64,000 nt of DNA from Dactylonectria macrodidyma (GCA_020744425.1 JAGMUV010000031.1:434001-498000); one strand, 5' to 3'; positions 31,537-41,700 are shown, counted from the first letter of the stretch. Notes: generated by a model not told the origin, from the letters alone. Program-made: numbers and translations.

Positions 31537-33218
31537 TTCCCGAGTGTTGCATTGTCTCTCGATAGTCGTCGTCGTTCTTGTCGAGACTTCCTGCTCTCCC
31601 CTCGCAGGGTTCGTTCCGTGAGGAATCGAGATTCTTTGCTTGTGACTTCTTCCGTGTCCGACAGATATTCTGAATCTTGTTCAGACTGTCCCTTGGAGCT
31701 GTTTTCGGGGTATTCTTGTTCGCACTCCTGGCTCCTCCACGGCAGTCGTTGCTCGTAGAGATCAGGGTCGTTCCCTTCGTCACTAGTTTCAGGATATTCC
31801 TCCGCTGGAGTCCTTCGTACCATGGCCACCGTACGTGTTCGTGAAGACTCGAGTTCCTTGGTAGGTTTCGGGAAGATAGCATTGACTACTTTTTCGTCCA
31901 AGTGGTCGATGCACTTGTCGTCATAGCAATGTATCCATCCGAGATTCTTGTGATCAGGCTTGGTCGTTCTAATTGCTCGAGTTGCCTCTTCGTCGTCCTG
32001 GTTTTGGACTATGTTAACCTGTTTCTTGCCTTGGCTCCTTGGCTTCTTCGCCTGTTCGCAGTTAGACGAATAATGCCCATACTCGCCGCAATTGTAGCAT
32101 TTGATCTTGCTGATGTCTCTCGGTCTCCTCTCTCTTCCTTTCTGAACGTTCCCCATATTCATGGGTCCGGGTTCGGTGCCGTGAGAGGTATCAGGCTGTC
32201 TCTTTTGTCCCTGGTTGGACTGGTTCTTAGCCTTGTATTGAGGGTAGTTGTAGTTCCCCTTCTTTTCCTGGCGTCTCGCGAAGTTTCGATTGTCGATCTT
32301 GACTGCCGTTTCCATGTAGTTATCCAATGTCATCATAGCCTTGTCGATCTTGCAGAGTTCGTCCTTAACATCCTCCTTGAGGCCTCGATAGAACCTATCC
32401 TTGAAGTATGTCTCATCCCAAGGTATCCTGGAGGCTACCTGAAGGAAGTTGGCGACATATTCGGATGCAGCTTTTGTTTGCTTCAGTCTCATCAGTCGAT
32501 CAGTGGCCGCCTGTACTTCATCTACTTCCCCGAAGACCTTTTTCATCCTATCTTCGAATGTGTCGTAGTCTCGAAAGATTGTCATGGTCACATCGCTCGG
32601 GCTTCCTCGTACGTAATCGCTGAGGAATGGCTCGAACCATCCTAGCGCGCTTCCGGTGAGGCAGCTTCCTGCGAACTTGACACGGTTTTCGTGCTTGAAG
32701 AATTGCGTGGGGTAGTAGTGAAAGTAGGTGCGTAGCTCCGTCAGGAATGTTTTGAGCTTCTTCTGGTCTCCGTCAAACTTGGTTGGTTTGTGAGGCTTGA
32801 TGATTTCTCCGAGATCTTTCCCTCCATTGGCCTGGTTGGCAAGACTTTCGATGGTGTTGATTTGTTCGTTCCTGTGTCGGTTCCGTTCTTCATAGGTTCC
32901 GACGAGCTTGTCGACCTGTTCCTGCAGGGTCTTGTTATTGTTCCGGAGCCTCTCGGTGTCTTCCGCCTGCTGTGCCTTGCTAAGCTCGAATTGGGCGAGG
33001 TTTCTTTCCTCGATCTGCTTCATTCTTTCAATGGCTCCGTGCTGACTTTCGACCACCGCCATGAGGCTCTTGACACGTTCATGTAAGACTCGGATTCTTT
33101 TGTCATCGTCTTCATCCGAATCAGACATTCGGACAATGTCTTCTTCATGGTCCTTCGGTGGGGAGTCCTGAGGCTGCATTCCCTTGGAGGATTCTCCAGT
33201 AGTACCTTTGGCAGGCAT
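31512..33218 (-). CDS. gag: Gypsy gag
   Basis: 568 aa starting MPAKGTTGESSKGM at 33218. An N-terminal acidic and coiled-coil region (VKSLMAVVESQHGAIERMKQ) precedes a retrotransposon gag/capsid domain (KPTKFDGDQKKLKTFLTELR, LTGSALGWFEPFL, IPWDETYFKDRFYRGL). A zinc knuckle CYNCGEYGHYSSNC (CX2CX4HX4C) follows, then an acidic and basic tail. The stop TAG is at 31512-31514. Gag forms the particle that packages element RNA. The frame is intact. Confidence 0.93.
   Translation of the reverse strand: MPAKGTTGESSKGMQPQDSPPKDHEEDIVRMSDSDEDDDKRIRVLHERVKSLMAVVESQHGAIERMKQIEERNLAQFELSKAQQAEDTERLRNNNKTLQEQVDKLVGTYEERNRHRNEQINTIESLANQANGGKDLGEIIKPHKPTKFDGDQKKLKTFLTELRTYFHYYPTQFFKHENRVKFAGSCLTGSALGWFEPFLSDYVRGSPSDVTMTIFRDYDTFEDRMKKVFGEVDEVQAATDRLMRLKQTKAASEYVANFLQVASRIPWDETYFKDRFYRGLKEDVKDELCKIDKAMMTLDNYMETAVKIDNRNFARRQEKKGNYNYPQYKAKNQSNQGQKRQPDTSHGTEPGPMNMGNVQKGRERRPRDISKIKCYNCGEYGHYSSNCEQAKKPRSQGKKQVNIVQNQDDEEATRAIRTTKPDHKNLGWIHCYDDKCIDHLDEKVVNAIFPKPTKELESSRTRTVAMVRRTPAEEYPETSDEGNDPDLYEQRLPWRSQECEQEYPENSSKGQSEQDSEYLSDTEEVTSKESRFLTERTLRGESRKSRQERRRLSRDNATLGNPNDERHL
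31530..31536 (-). promoter_or_regulatory. Predicted -1 ribosomal slippery heptamer C-CCA-AAC
   Basis: In the gag frame the codons read AAC CCA AAC, giving the X-XXY-YYZ heptamer CCCAAAC 15 nt upstream of the gag stop. Pol is open in the -1 frame through this point and onward. The downstream RNA is GC-rich (CCACCTGTAGG ... CCGCAGGCGG) and could form a stem. The position and frame fit a -1 shift producing Gag-Pol. Prediction only. Confidence 0.65.
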
Positions 33219-33281
33219 ATTGTCGAGACTTCGTTATTGCTCAGCGTGACGCGGCGTACAACTGAACAAGAGCTTTCAACG

Positions 33282-33743
33282 TGTGACGGTCAAGGTTCCC
33301 AACGTAGTAAACCGTAACCCGACTGGTTTATGTTGGCAGCTGAAACGGGGCGTAACGTACTGAGCGTGGGGTGGCGAATCACGTCTGATAATGTCAAGAA
33401 GTATTCTTGAGTAATCAAATTGTATTGAAAGCTGGAGAGCTATCTGGACATAGGGAAGTGGGAATGAGTGAAGCTATATATACTATTCTGGTCTGCTTGG
33501 TCAATCGTGGCCGAACGTGCTCTTGTTCGACCTGTTCGACCATTTAAGGTTAAGGTTTCGATGGGAGCGATGGAGCGCGAGGAGCGTTGCTCCCTCGTTC
33601 CCATCGCTCCTGTCGCTCCATCGCTCCTTCCCTGATTCGCCCGTGAGGCTGACTCATCAGCCTCGCCGCTTGGTTCTCAAGGTCAAGGGTTTTGCCACCC
33701 TTCGCCACTTGGTCCCTTGGACGCCTTAGCTTGGGTCGTGACA
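33282..33743 (-). repeat. 5' LTR of the Gypsy element
   Basis: 462 bp, matching the LTR at 26718-27179 throughout. In element sense it starts TGTCACGACCC and ends CCGTCACA. It contains the TATATATA promoter box and GTTCGAC repeats in U3. It directly abuts the interrupted older LTR at 33744. Confidence 0.93.
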
Positions 33744-34037
33744 ATAGGGAAGTGGGAATGAGTGAAGCTATATATACTATTCTGGTCTGCTTGGTCAATC
33801 GTGGCCGAACGTGCTCTTGTTCGACCTGTTCGACCATTTAAGGTTAAGGTTTCGATGGGAGCGATGGAGCGCGAGGAGCGTTGCTCCCTCGTTCCCATCG
33901 CTCCTGTCGCTCCATCGCTCCTTCCCTGATTCGCCCGTGAGGCTGACTCATCAGCCTCGCCGCTTGGTTCTCAAGGTCAAGGGTTTTGCCACCCTTCGCC
34001 ACTTGGTCCCTTGGACGCCTTAGCTTGGGTCGTGACA
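33744..34037 (-). mobile_element. Fragment of older Gypsy LTR (U3 part), first interrupted copy
   Basis: 294 bp starting ATAGGGAAGTGGG and ending GTCGTGACA. It is the other half of the LTR whose R-U5 part lies at 26545-26717; the ATAGG at its start is the duplicated target of the full element. Confidence 0.88.
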
Positions 34038-34320
34038 ATAGGGAAGTGGGAATGAGTGAAGCTATATATACTATTCTGGTCTGCTTGGTCAATCGTGGCC
34101 GAACGTGCTCTTGTTCGACCTGTTCGACCATTTAAGGTTAAGGTTTCAATGGGAGCGATGGAGCGCTCCCTCGTTCCCATCGCTCCTGTCGCTCCATCGC
34201 TCCTTCCCTGATTCGCCCGTGAGGCTGACTCATCAGCCTCGCCGCTTGGTTCTCAAGGTCCAAGGGTTTTGCCACCCTTCGCCACTTGGTCCCTTGGACG
34301 CCTTAGCTTGGGTCGTGACA
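34038..34320 (-). mobile_element. Fragment of still older Gypsy LTR (U3 part)
   Basis: 283 bp, again starting ATAGG and ending GTCGTGACA. It has an internal deletion in the GGAGCGATGGAGC palindromic region (around 34160) and one extra C near 34260. It implies an earlier insertion at the same ATAGG position of an LTR. Its R-U5 partner is missing. It abuts the GCN5 fragment. Confidence 0.85.
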
Positions 34321-34800
34321 GTACCCCTTGGCCTGCTCATCTGACAAGACGGCGCAGAAAACAATCTCGGCGAACTTGCGGTGCTTGAACGGCCGGTACG
34401 TGATGCCACCTACTACTGCTAGCGGCTTCCTCACAATGGCGATGGACATGTGAGCTCTATCGTAGACGAGGCGCGCGATGTAGCTCTTGGGCATCTCCGG
34501 CAGCTGCTTTTGGAAGACGCATTTCAGCCCGCCCAGGACGATGAGACTCTCCCGGTCACCATCATTGCTGACGACACGAAATTCTATTTCGCCGTTACGT
34601 TCTTCAAGAACTGCGGGCTACATGGCACGTTAGTCACATACACAGGTAGAGTATAGGGTTTCAGGACGGCAATACCTTCTCGGGAAGTGGAATGGGCCTC
34701 ACCACTAGTCCCTCCTGTGCCGGAAGTGATGATACGAAGTAAGTGGGCTTGTCGCAGCGGGTGGTAGTCGGCGAGGAAGTAATTACCCTCCATCGCGTTA
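34321..34800 (-). pseudogene. GCN5-like histone acetyltransferase fragment, cut by LTR
   Basis: The minus strand codes a fragment of the GCN5 acetyltransferase domain: [92 protein letters not shown], where it stops at the LTR (34320/34321). GCN5 is the catalytic subunit of SAGA-type complexes and acetylates histone H3. An intron is retained (34618-34675: GT donor, TGACTAACG branch, TAG acceptor) and splicing gives PLPEK-PAVLEE in frame. The copy was therefore made at DNA level rather than from mRNA. The acetyl-CoA-binding part beyond KGYG and the bromodomain are missing, and the 5' end lacks a start codon in frame. Non-functional; a complete copy presumably exists elsewhere. Confidence 0.9.
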
Positions 34801-34925
34801 TGTTCGAGCCTTAATCAACGGAAAAAAATAAAAATAAAAAATAAGGTCAGCAAAAGTGCTACGAAGCGAGAAGGCTGACTGTAAACAGTTGATTTCGCTG
34901 ATCAGTGGCTTGTGGGACCCAATTT

Positions 34926-35050
34926 GAATGAATGAAATTTATTACGCCCGGCAGGACCAAAACTCAGAAGGACAACTCTGACCCAGATCTCCCACAGTGG
35001 GGAGTGGGGACCCGCACGCTGACAAAGATCTTGCCTTAAATGATTTCCGG
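34926..35050 (-). repeat. LINE 3'-end remnant with (ATTC)n tail
   Basis: On the minus strand this reads GCCGGGCGTAATAAATTTC followed by ATTCATTC. The same core closes the LINE at 7031 but with a different tail. It is probably a 5'-truncated Tad-type copy or a short remnant; its upstream limit is not clear. Confidence 0.6.
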
Positions 35051-35167
35051 CGGGTAACCCCTCGCAACGTAATGGGACTCCACTTTAATTAGGTCAGAAC
35101 ACATGTTTGCGATGCAAATATCCACCCTTCTGAATCGATCCTCACCACGACATCAATCCCACGCATC

Positions 35168-37537
35168 ATGGATGGATCAAGGAGTGTAGAAGAGTTGACG
35201 AGACTCCTACAAGAAGCTGAGCAACGCGCCGAGGAAGCGGAGAGAGAACGACAGAAAGAGCGACAACGCGCCGAGGAAGCGGAGAGAGAACGACAGAAAG
35301 AGCAACAACGCGCCGAGGAAGAGCGACGACGCGCCGAAGCGTCAGAGGAACAAACACGACTCACGACACTTGACGAGTACATCGCAGCCTGCCATACCTC
35401 CGTTTTCTCCCGATTTGCCATCGAAACAGATCCAAGTCTGACCTCGAGGGGCTCCATTACAAATCCGCGTGACAAGTGGTGTCCCAAAAATCTGAGGCCA
35501 TGGCCCGACTTCCTTGATCAACAGAAGCTCATCTTCGGCACACTCTACGATTCATTCCCTACCGAAAGCCGCGTTTTCGAGAACCGAACTTTCCTGGCCG
35601 GCTTGGGAAACAGGATCTCTCAACGGCCGATAGCAGACGAGAAGACGCTCGAATATTTCCTGCATAATAGCGTGGAGGATCCGGTCAGAGCCATCATACA
35701 ACAGCTTAAACAGGTGGAAGAGGTCAGAAGGGCCTTTCAGATCGGAGATGGTGTCGTCTTTGAGAACCATCCCCATGCCCTCAGCGACGTCGCCGAGGAA
35801 GTCGTGGACAGGGAGACCCCATCGACACCACCGCGGACGCCGGACCACCGAAGAGACCTCAACCAGCTGCGGCCGGACCAAATCTGCGTCTATCGATCCG
35901 ACAATACCCTGTCTTCCCGGCGCACTATGGTTTACGTTTCCGAGTATAAGCCGCCTCACAAGTTGACCGCTCCGCATCTTCGTCTCGGTCTCCGCGCCAT
36001 GGACATCCATAAGGAAGTTGTGAACCGAAAGACGATTCCAACTTCTGCAGACCCTGACGCGCGTTTCCAGTACCACGCAGAGAAGCTGACGGCATCTGCC
36101 ATCACGCAGACATACCATTACATGATTGAAAGTGGACTTGAATATGGGCTTTTGACTACTGGCGAGGCTATCGTGTTTCTCAAGATTGACTGGGACGAAC
36201 CTGAGACGCTGTACTATCATCTAGCGGAGCCTGGTCCGGAGGTATCAGCTCATCCAAATAACCTCCATATCTGTACGGCTGTTGGTCAATATCTTGCGTT
36301 CACCCTCATGGCTCTCGGTTCGCCAGGAGAAGGACGGGAGAATGGGCAGAAGGAACGTCAAAAAGCTATGGAGAACTTGAAGACATGGGCCGAGGACTTC
36401 GAATCGACATTGCGCTCTATTCCAGAAAATGAACGATCGGCGTCATCGGATTACTCACCTGGCCATGAACCTACGACCTACAAGGGCGTCGATCGGTCGC
36501 CGGCCTTGCCCCGTAGAAGGAAACGTCGAACCGCTAAGAGCCAGATCGGTGAGGGGTCGTTGAGGAAGGACGACAGGCGGGAACCATCTGATGACGAGTC
36601 GGCGCCCAAGCCACCGGACACGCCTACGCCAACCGGACGAAATACAAGACAAGGAACTAGGCGAAGCCAGCGACTGGCGCACCGGCCGCGCGGAGGGGGT
36701 GGTGAGCAGGGTCGGCAGTACTGTACGCAGAAATGCCTTCTCGGGATGGTCAAGGGAGGTTTTCTCGACCCAAAGTGCCCGAACGTGGCACTTCACTGCA
36801 AGAGCTGTGCTCCCGCCCGCGCACGTCATCCTGTCAATCATGAGGAATGGTTTCGCCTACTCTGGAAGCAGCTGGAACATTCTCTTGACGACGGGATCAG
36901 GCCATTGGGGGAGGGTGGTGCGCGGGGTGTGCTTTTCCAAGTGACCCTACTTGCGCATGGCTACACCTTTGTCAGCAAGGGCACGGTGCGGGCTTTCATC
37001 AAAGATCTCGAGCACGAGGCTGCTGTCTACGAGCGTCTCAAGCCCATCCAAGGCGTCTATGTGCCTGTATTCCTGGGTGCCATTGACCTCCGATCGATGA
37101 ACAAGACTTACTACTATGACCATCGGGTCTATGTGGTGCACATGACATTTTTGTCCTGGGGAGGGTGCAGCATCGACAAAGCGCAGAAGATTGGCGACAT
37201 AAACAGGTCACTCGAAGACGAGGCCATTCGGTCATTGAGAGCCATGCATCGAGAGGGGGTGATCCACAATGATGTGCGACTTGCGAACATGTTATTCAAT
37301 CCTGAGACCAACGGGGTTATGGTGATCGACTTTGAACGGGCTTTGTTACTCAAGCCGCCTCGGCGTCCGTTGGCGCAGCTGGTGCCGAACAAGCGAGCGT
37401 GGAAGTCGGAGGCGATGGATATCAAGAAGGTGACTGGTGATTCAAGCAAGCGAATTCGGTCAAGTCAAAGCTTTTCAGAGGATATTTCGTTGGCAAAGAT
37501 GGCTTTCTTTGAGTGGAATGTTCACCGAGGGATATGA
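35168..37537 (+). CDS. Kinase-like protein with N-terminal coiled coil and zinc-ribbon-like motif
   Basis: 789 aa, intronless, ATG at 35168. Residues 15-60 are a coiled coil built from three copies of a ~13-residue EEAERERQKE unit, visible as DNA repeats. A middle domain (about 120-390) has FLAGLGNRISQRP, VYVSEYKPPHKLTAPHLRLG and YHYMIESGLEYGLLTTGEA, which resembles nuclease-fold (PD-(D/E)XK-like) domains of large fungal kinase-like proteins; that assignment is tentative. A basic, disordered stretch follows, then CTQKCLLGMVKGGFLDPKC. The C-terminal kinase-like domain has a lysine region (VRAFIKDLEHEAAVYERL), HNDVRLANMLF (HxDxxxxN) and VIDFERA in place of DFG. The catalytic Asp and Asn are present, so activity is possible. 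No signal peptide. Such genes are frequent in fungal accessory DNA; function unknown. Confidence 0.7.
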   Translation: MDGSRSVEELTRLLQEAEQRAEEAERERQKERQRAEEAERERQKEQQRAEEERRRAEASEEQTRLTTLDEYIAACHTSVFSRFAIETDPSLTSRGSITNPRDKWCPKNLRPWPDFLDQQKLIFGTLYDSFPTESRVFENRTFLAGLGNRISQRPIADEKTLEYFLHNSVEDPVRAIIQQLKQVEEVRRAFQIGDGVVFENHPHALSDVAEEVVDRETPSTPPRTPDHRRDLNQLRPDQICVYRSDNTLSSRRTMVYVSEYKPPHKLTAPHLRLGLRAMDIHKEVVNRKTIPTSADPDARFQYHAEKLTASAITQTYHYMIESGLEYGLLTTGEAIVFLKIDWDEPETLYYHLAEPGPEVSAHPNNLHICTAVGQYLAFTLMALGSPGEGRENGQKERQKAMENLKTWAEDFESTLRSIPENERSASSDYSPGHEPTTYKGVDRSPALPRRRKRRTAKSQIGEGSLRKDDRREPSDDESAPKPPDTPTPTGRNTRQGTRRSQRLAHRPRGGGGEQGRQYCTQKCLLGMVKGGFLDPKCPNVALHCKSCAPARARHPVNHEEWFRLLWKQLEHSLDDGIRPLGEGGARGVLFQVTLLAHGYTFVSKGTVRAFIKDLEHEAAVYERLKPIQGVYVPVFLGAIDLRSMNKTYYYDHRVYVVHMTFLSWGGCSIDKAQKIGDINRSLEDEAIRSLRAMHREGVIHNDVRLANMLFNPETNGVMVIDFERALLLKPPRRPLAQLVPNKRAWKSEAMDIKKVTGDSSKRIRSSQSFSEDISLAKMAFFEWNVHRGI

Positions 37538-37559
37538 GTTGCGAGAGCTCCTTGTTAGC

Positions 37560-38740
37560 AAATCCGAGAACGGCCGAAACGCATCGTTGTCAGTTCCATC
37601 GGGTAGATACAGTACTGCACAGTAATGTACTTGTCCAGATTTAGATACGCAGAAGTGTTCAGCCAACCACGGACAGGCCTCGAACGGTATGCCTCTAAAC
37701 CGTCGTGCAGATCATAACACTAGCAGAGCTCTTTTGCAGCTTCTTTCAGTCGTCACTTAAGATAACTGCCATGCATGTATTAGCGCCGTCACAACACGTT
37801 CTCGTACCACACCCCTGTTCAACTATCCTTGTGGGGATCTTCGATGTAGCTAGCTACTGCACTCCTCTCTGCCAAGGTCAAAGCGCAACTCCGGACCCTT
37901 CTGAGTGTGACGCCGAATCTGCGTTGGGTTCCCGACCAGAAGTTTACCCGTGATTCCTCGCAGATCAGGCCACTTCTCCATGAGGCAAGCAGAGAAGTGA
38001 GACTCTACCCTCGGCAACTTGAGAGAGCTTTAACAATCAAACTGTGATTCACGCGCCCAGCGAGTATTGCAAAGGGCCTCAATTAGTCGAAAATTTTGTT
38101 CTGATAGACACACACATCGTGTTAACCTATCTTTGATCTCATCTGCCTATCGTCTACACCTGGAGCTCCGGATAACATGCCACAGAAAGTGTGACAGGTC
38201 GAATGCCTTCAGGGGTAACGCTCGGAACGACCCGACTCGTTACCGAAGCGTCCCCACCGAACGTGACCCTTTTAATCTGCAACATTTCCCTTCGGCGTGA
38301 TAGTTCCTTTCTCTTTCTCTCTAGCTTAACAATAAAACAGCATTTGGCCCTCACAACCTTTAAGGCACCTGTGAATGCAGCCTTTCACAAGCTGGCCGCC
38401 TATGCCAGCCGTGGGGTCGAGGATTTTGTGTACTGCGACGGCGAGAATCCCTTCTTGGAGGGGAGCACCATCTTTCGAGGCAGAGGGGCCCTCGTGGATG
38501 CATTTGATCCCGAGTTTGAGCGGCCCTATGCCGGCGATGTTCGGTTGTTTGTTTCCTTTATAGCCACTTCCTTTTCTCTTCTAGCAGCCCGTATTGCTCT
38601 CCCATCACACTACATTAGATAGCACACAATAGTATCTCCTGTTCCGGCGTTTCTTTCTTTCAATTCGATGTGCCCGAGATCGTGGACTTCAATGGCTGCA
38701 GCAGCTTGCCGTCGTGCGCTGTCACGCGTCCTGTTGCCCG
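37560..38740. other. No gene identified
   Basis: Only short frames. The frame at 38191-38622 (+) includes VEDFVYCDGENPFLEGSTIF, which looks protein-like, but I recognise no family and see no clear splice signals. Confidence 0.4.
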
Positions 38741-41700
38741 TTAGCCTTGACACGATCCGTCGATGCAGATCTTGAGCTGGTTGACCCCAATGTTCTTAGC
38801 CCAGTAGACCCCATGAACCGCCATGCTGGGGACGAGGTTGAAGAGACCTCTGAGGTTTGGTGGTTAGCGAGTAAGATTCTTCAAGAGGGGGGCAGTGGGA
38901 AATGGGAGATCTTACCCAAGGGCGATGACGGTTTGAAGCTCGAAAGCAGCCTTGGTCAGGTGCACCATCGAGGTCAGGGCTATCTCGATAAACTCCTTCC
39001 ACTCCTCCGGGAGGGAGGGAATCGCGACGCCGGAGCCTTGAGTGGCATAAATGGCCGCAAATTTGCCAACCCGCACCCACAGCGGCTCGAAGGTATGGCA
39101 GAATTTCTTCCACACTGTTGGGTCATTGAGGTACTTGAAGACAATGCCTGGGATCTAGGAGCAAACAGTCAGAAATAGATAAGCGAGTGGAGCAGAGGAG
39201 GAGTTGAGGACGCACCCATCTCTCTTCGGTGGCGAGAAGCTGCTGCTCCGCCGTCATTCCTCCGTATGTGTCGAGAGCTGTGGACTGCATGCCGCCAACG
39301 TGGGGCCCTTCATGCGGCTGGGTCGGGCCTTGAGGAACTGAGAGACTTACTCGTCATCCATTTATAGACTTGCATTCCGAGGGTTCTTGCAGATTCGAAT
39401 TAGCAACATGGCATTTCAGTACGTTATACCCAGCCACCCAGATACAAAGATGGATGTACGGACCTACTTGACGGTAGTGTTCGGACACGTCGCAGGAGCA
39501 AGACATGGGGAGGGGAAGAAGGTCCACTCCATGAAGGTGCTGTAGTCCATCGACATCCGTTCCCGTTAACCAACACCGTCTCAACCATGACACCTAAAAA
39601 AAGCACCTACATCGACAGTGTCAACCTCAAAGAGGCGCAGGTCGCTGAACAAGCCTCGGCTGACCTTGAGACCGAACTTCAAGTCAATGTTCAGCCTAAA
39701 CTGCCGCCGTCGCCCCCAGAGTTGTAGATGACGTTGTGGTTATCCACGGAGACCCTGTTGTCGTCGCGCTCGACGTTCCTGGTGCCCAGCTTGTCTTCCG
39801 GGTTGGGCGGGAAGCTGACGTTGAAGTCTCCAAAGCCGGACTTCATGCGGATGCTGAGCTTTCCGTCAAAATAGGGCGCGCTGGGGCTGGCGGCGCTCGC
39901 ATCGGTGTTGTTGAAGGATGCAAGTGTGAAGGGTTCTAATAGTGTAAATTACAGCTATATAGTCCTCATGCGTTTTACATTCGAGCTGAGGAAAGAAGAA
40001 GGAAAGAAAGAGAAAAGGACAGAAATCCTTCACCAAAATAGACTAAGTCGGTACTAGAGCAACAGTGCTCAGACCGACAAGGCACTGCCTTGTCCAGCAG
40101 GGCCTAGCCCGTTACAGCAAGTATGTAGTCGGTCTTGTAGTACGGCTGGAAGGTCATACAAGTTTTGTCGGTTGGTTGCAGCGTGTGGCCTTTGAGCCTG
40201 ATGGGCTTGGTATGGGTGGATGCTTGGTTGCCCTTTCTGGCCTTGTCGAAGTCAACCTCGCCGACGCCTCCAACGGAAAACGGCCTGGTCAGACTCTCCC
40301 TCTACGTTGAGCCAGCGGTTGGCTTGTTTGACGTTGAACACGTTGTCCATTGAGGCCTGTGTTGTTCCATTAGATCAGCGAGCAGGCAGTCTGTGCTAGG
40401 TATGGGACTTGCGACTTACAATCATGAAGCCGTAGGTGAAATCGGGTTTGAACTTGCCCCGGACATGGGCTCCAAAGTTAAGCTCGTACCGGTAGCCCTC
40501 CCCATCAAACTCACAATTTTCGATCCTGTCTCCGAAGAGAGGAGTGTCGGCTTCTTCGTCCAGGTGCCTTTTGCCTTCGTTCTTGTGCGTTTCGGCATTC
40601 TTGTACATGGTCCGCCAGTCGCCTGGCACTCGGCGAAGAATTGCTTTGCGACCCTGCGGGCCAGAGCATCACCTGACTAGATTCCTAGAGAGTCGACAGC
40701 GGCGTTCCAGTAGTCTCAGACGTTGTAGTCGATGCGGATCTTGGCGTTTCCAGCGTGTGGTTCAGGTAATCGGGTTCGTGTCGAAGGCAAGTTCAAAGAC
40801 TGTTGCGTAGCAGTTCTGCGCGAGTGGGAAGGTGGCAGGCTTTGATCTGCAAAAGAGTTTAGTAAAAACAGAACAGGCGGAGGCTGATGGATGGTTGCCG
40901 ACCTTCAGATACTCTCAGGAGATGGCTTGGGCTAAGGAGTTGGGAGCGCACTAGGTATATAAGTGTGTGCCAGCAAGATTGACCAGGAAACGGAGTTTGA
41001 AGTGTTCAACCTACATTATCGGGCATCTCAACAATAGTGCCCTCAACACCTCTCTCCATGACCCGGAAGCAGCCCTCAACGTCCTCGCTTAGACACACAA
41101 CTGTGGTTGTCTGGATCTCGTTCTTGGGCTGGCCAAGCACGTTCGGATGGCAGCCAAGGGCCAGAGGCTCAGGCTCGTCCTTGCTAGTGATGCAATTTCT
41201 TGTACACGTACGTACGTACGTACTGTATTTTAGCCGCTGTACGTACGTACAACTTTATTGTACGTACAAATATGTACCATACAAATTTCCCCCTTCCTTT
41301 TTAGGTAATACTGGTAACTTAGTAGGCTTCTCACGGTCCTCGTCTTCTGCCATTCAAGCCTCAAACCTCTGTCTCCACCTCAGAGCCAACCCCCAATATA
41401 TCACCCGTCGACTGTAATAGACCCTCCCACTCAAAATCTCCACTGGTGGAGGCCATCACTGTTGAGATCCGTCGTTTAACGGATCAATGGCTATTCCGAT
41501 CCATTGGTGGCTGGGATGTGGATGTCTTCTTGTCAATAGCTTCCGCTGGTTAGCGCTAGTCTTTTTCTCCTTTAATCAACACAACATGCTCATTTCAACA
41601 ATCACACCATCCATCCAGACCTTCTTGCCCTGCGCATTTACAAATAACTCGAGATATGAATCTTCGAGTTCTAGCCAGTCCTTCTCCTCAAGATCCGCCC

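Larger units (their letters stand above)
26718..33743 (-). mobile_element. Full-length Ty3/Gypsy chromovirus-type retrotransposon
   Basis: This 7026-bp element lies on the minus strand with 462-bp LTRs at 26718-27179 and 33282-33743 that show no difference I could see, implying recent insertion. It is flanked by ATAGG at 26713-26717 and 33744-33748. The order is gag, protease, reverse transcriptase, RNase H, integrase, chromodomain. Next to the 3' LTR is a polypurine tract (GGGAGGGAGACATCG on the minus strand, 27180-27194). A primer-binding site could not be assigned. An extra spliced gene lies antisense between pol and the 3' LTR. Confidence 0.95.

Noticed and set aside
28100..33100. Several plus-strand frames of 70-250 codons inside the Gypsy element
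   Set aside because: They are antisense shadows of gag and pol with hydrophobic, biased composition; only the 27281-27962 gene has intron signals and a structured motif.
33450..34320. Simple tandem triplication of part of an LTR
   Set aside because: The junctions all fall at ATAGG, which also flanks the other end of the full element; nested insertion with a 5-bp duplication explains at least the inner junction better.
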